Shown here: one piece after another, positions 5,877 to 5,927 of the stretch
How positions within the stretch are numbered: position 1 is the first letter of the stretch
Layout: the number at the start of each line of letters is the position of its first letter
NCBI GenBank assembly: GCA_031265595.1
Contig: JAISCM010000019.1
Coordinates: 1-5,927 of the forward strand
DNA length: 5,927 nucleotides
Origin: Tannerellaceae bacterium
Lineage (GTDB): Bacteria > Bacteroidota > Bacteroidia > Bacteroidales > Tannerellaceae
Direction of reading: 5' to 3'
Translations under genes and position numbers: made by a program
Notes under the pieces: model-generated
The model's input: the letters and a program-made list of their open reading frames with translations, nothing else
The model's database searches: none
What the model was told of the DNA's origin: nothing

Positions 5877-5927
5877 CGTTCGAGAGAGGACGGCTGAAAA
5901 AAGGTAGTGATAAAATAGAATTTTTTA
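5877..5927 (+). other. Leader of an outgoing transcript, possibly a stable RNA operon
   Basis: Directly downstream of the promoter, CGTTC (5877-5881) and GGACG (5888-5892) can form a 5-bp stem (one G-U) with a GAGAGA loop, followed by an A-rich stretch to the edge. No credible start codon with a ribosome site is seen. A G/C-rich initial transcript after a near-consensus promoter is typical of rRNA or tRNA operons in this phylum, but no mature RNA sequence is visible, so this identity is inference. Confidence 0.3.

Noticed and set aside
5858..5927. Open frame from ATG at 5858 to the right edge (23 codons, MSTFAPAFERGRLKKGSDK...)
   Set aside because: The TAnnTTTG promoter box lies inside its first codons, so the likely transcript would start after this ATG. 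A frame this short is open by chance fairly often.

Overview
The window is most consistent with a Bacteroidetes chromosome, probably order Bacteroidales. Three things support this: a DUF3078 outer-membrane protein, a secreted GH2 enzyme with the DUF4982 C-terminal architecture common in gut Bacteroidales, and -7 promoter boxes of the form TAnnTTTG with an upstream TTG/TTTG. A genus such as Parabacteroides would only be a guess. All recognised protein genes lie on the minus strand.

Layout from left to right. Positions 1-1393 hold a DUF3078 beta-barrel protein gene whose 3' end is cut off by the window edge; its frame is open throughout. Positions 1394-1560 are a short intergenic stretch with a hairpin directly after lipB and candidate -7 boxes for the DUF3078 gene. 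Positions 1561-5365 carry three tightly packed genes, transcribed in the order GH2 glycosidase, mtgA (monofunctional peptidoglycan glycosyltransferase), lipB (octanoyltransferase). The GH2-mtgA gap is 12 bases and mtgA and lipB overlap by 8 bases, so they are probably one operon, although their functions are not obviously linked: periplasmic or surface glycan hydrolysis, cell-wall glycan polymerisation, and cofactor attachment in the cytoplasm.

Positions 5366-5927 contain no convincing protein gene but are rich in structure. From the GH2 gene outward there is a Bacteroidetes-type promoter for the operon; a cluster of six CTGAAA/TTTCAG hexamers, including a perfect 13-base dyad; an array of five degenerate 22-bp tandem repeats whose outer edges also form a near-perfect inverted repeat ending in A and T tracts; a further dyad; and a very good plus-strand promoter (TTTG, 19 bases, TACTTTTG) firing out of the right edge. 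The start of that outgoing transcript is G/C-rich, can form a small hairpin and has no credible start codon, which would suit a stable RNA operon such as rRNA or tRNA, but the gene itself is outside the window. The repeat array therefore lies between two divergent promoters. It is the least explained element here.
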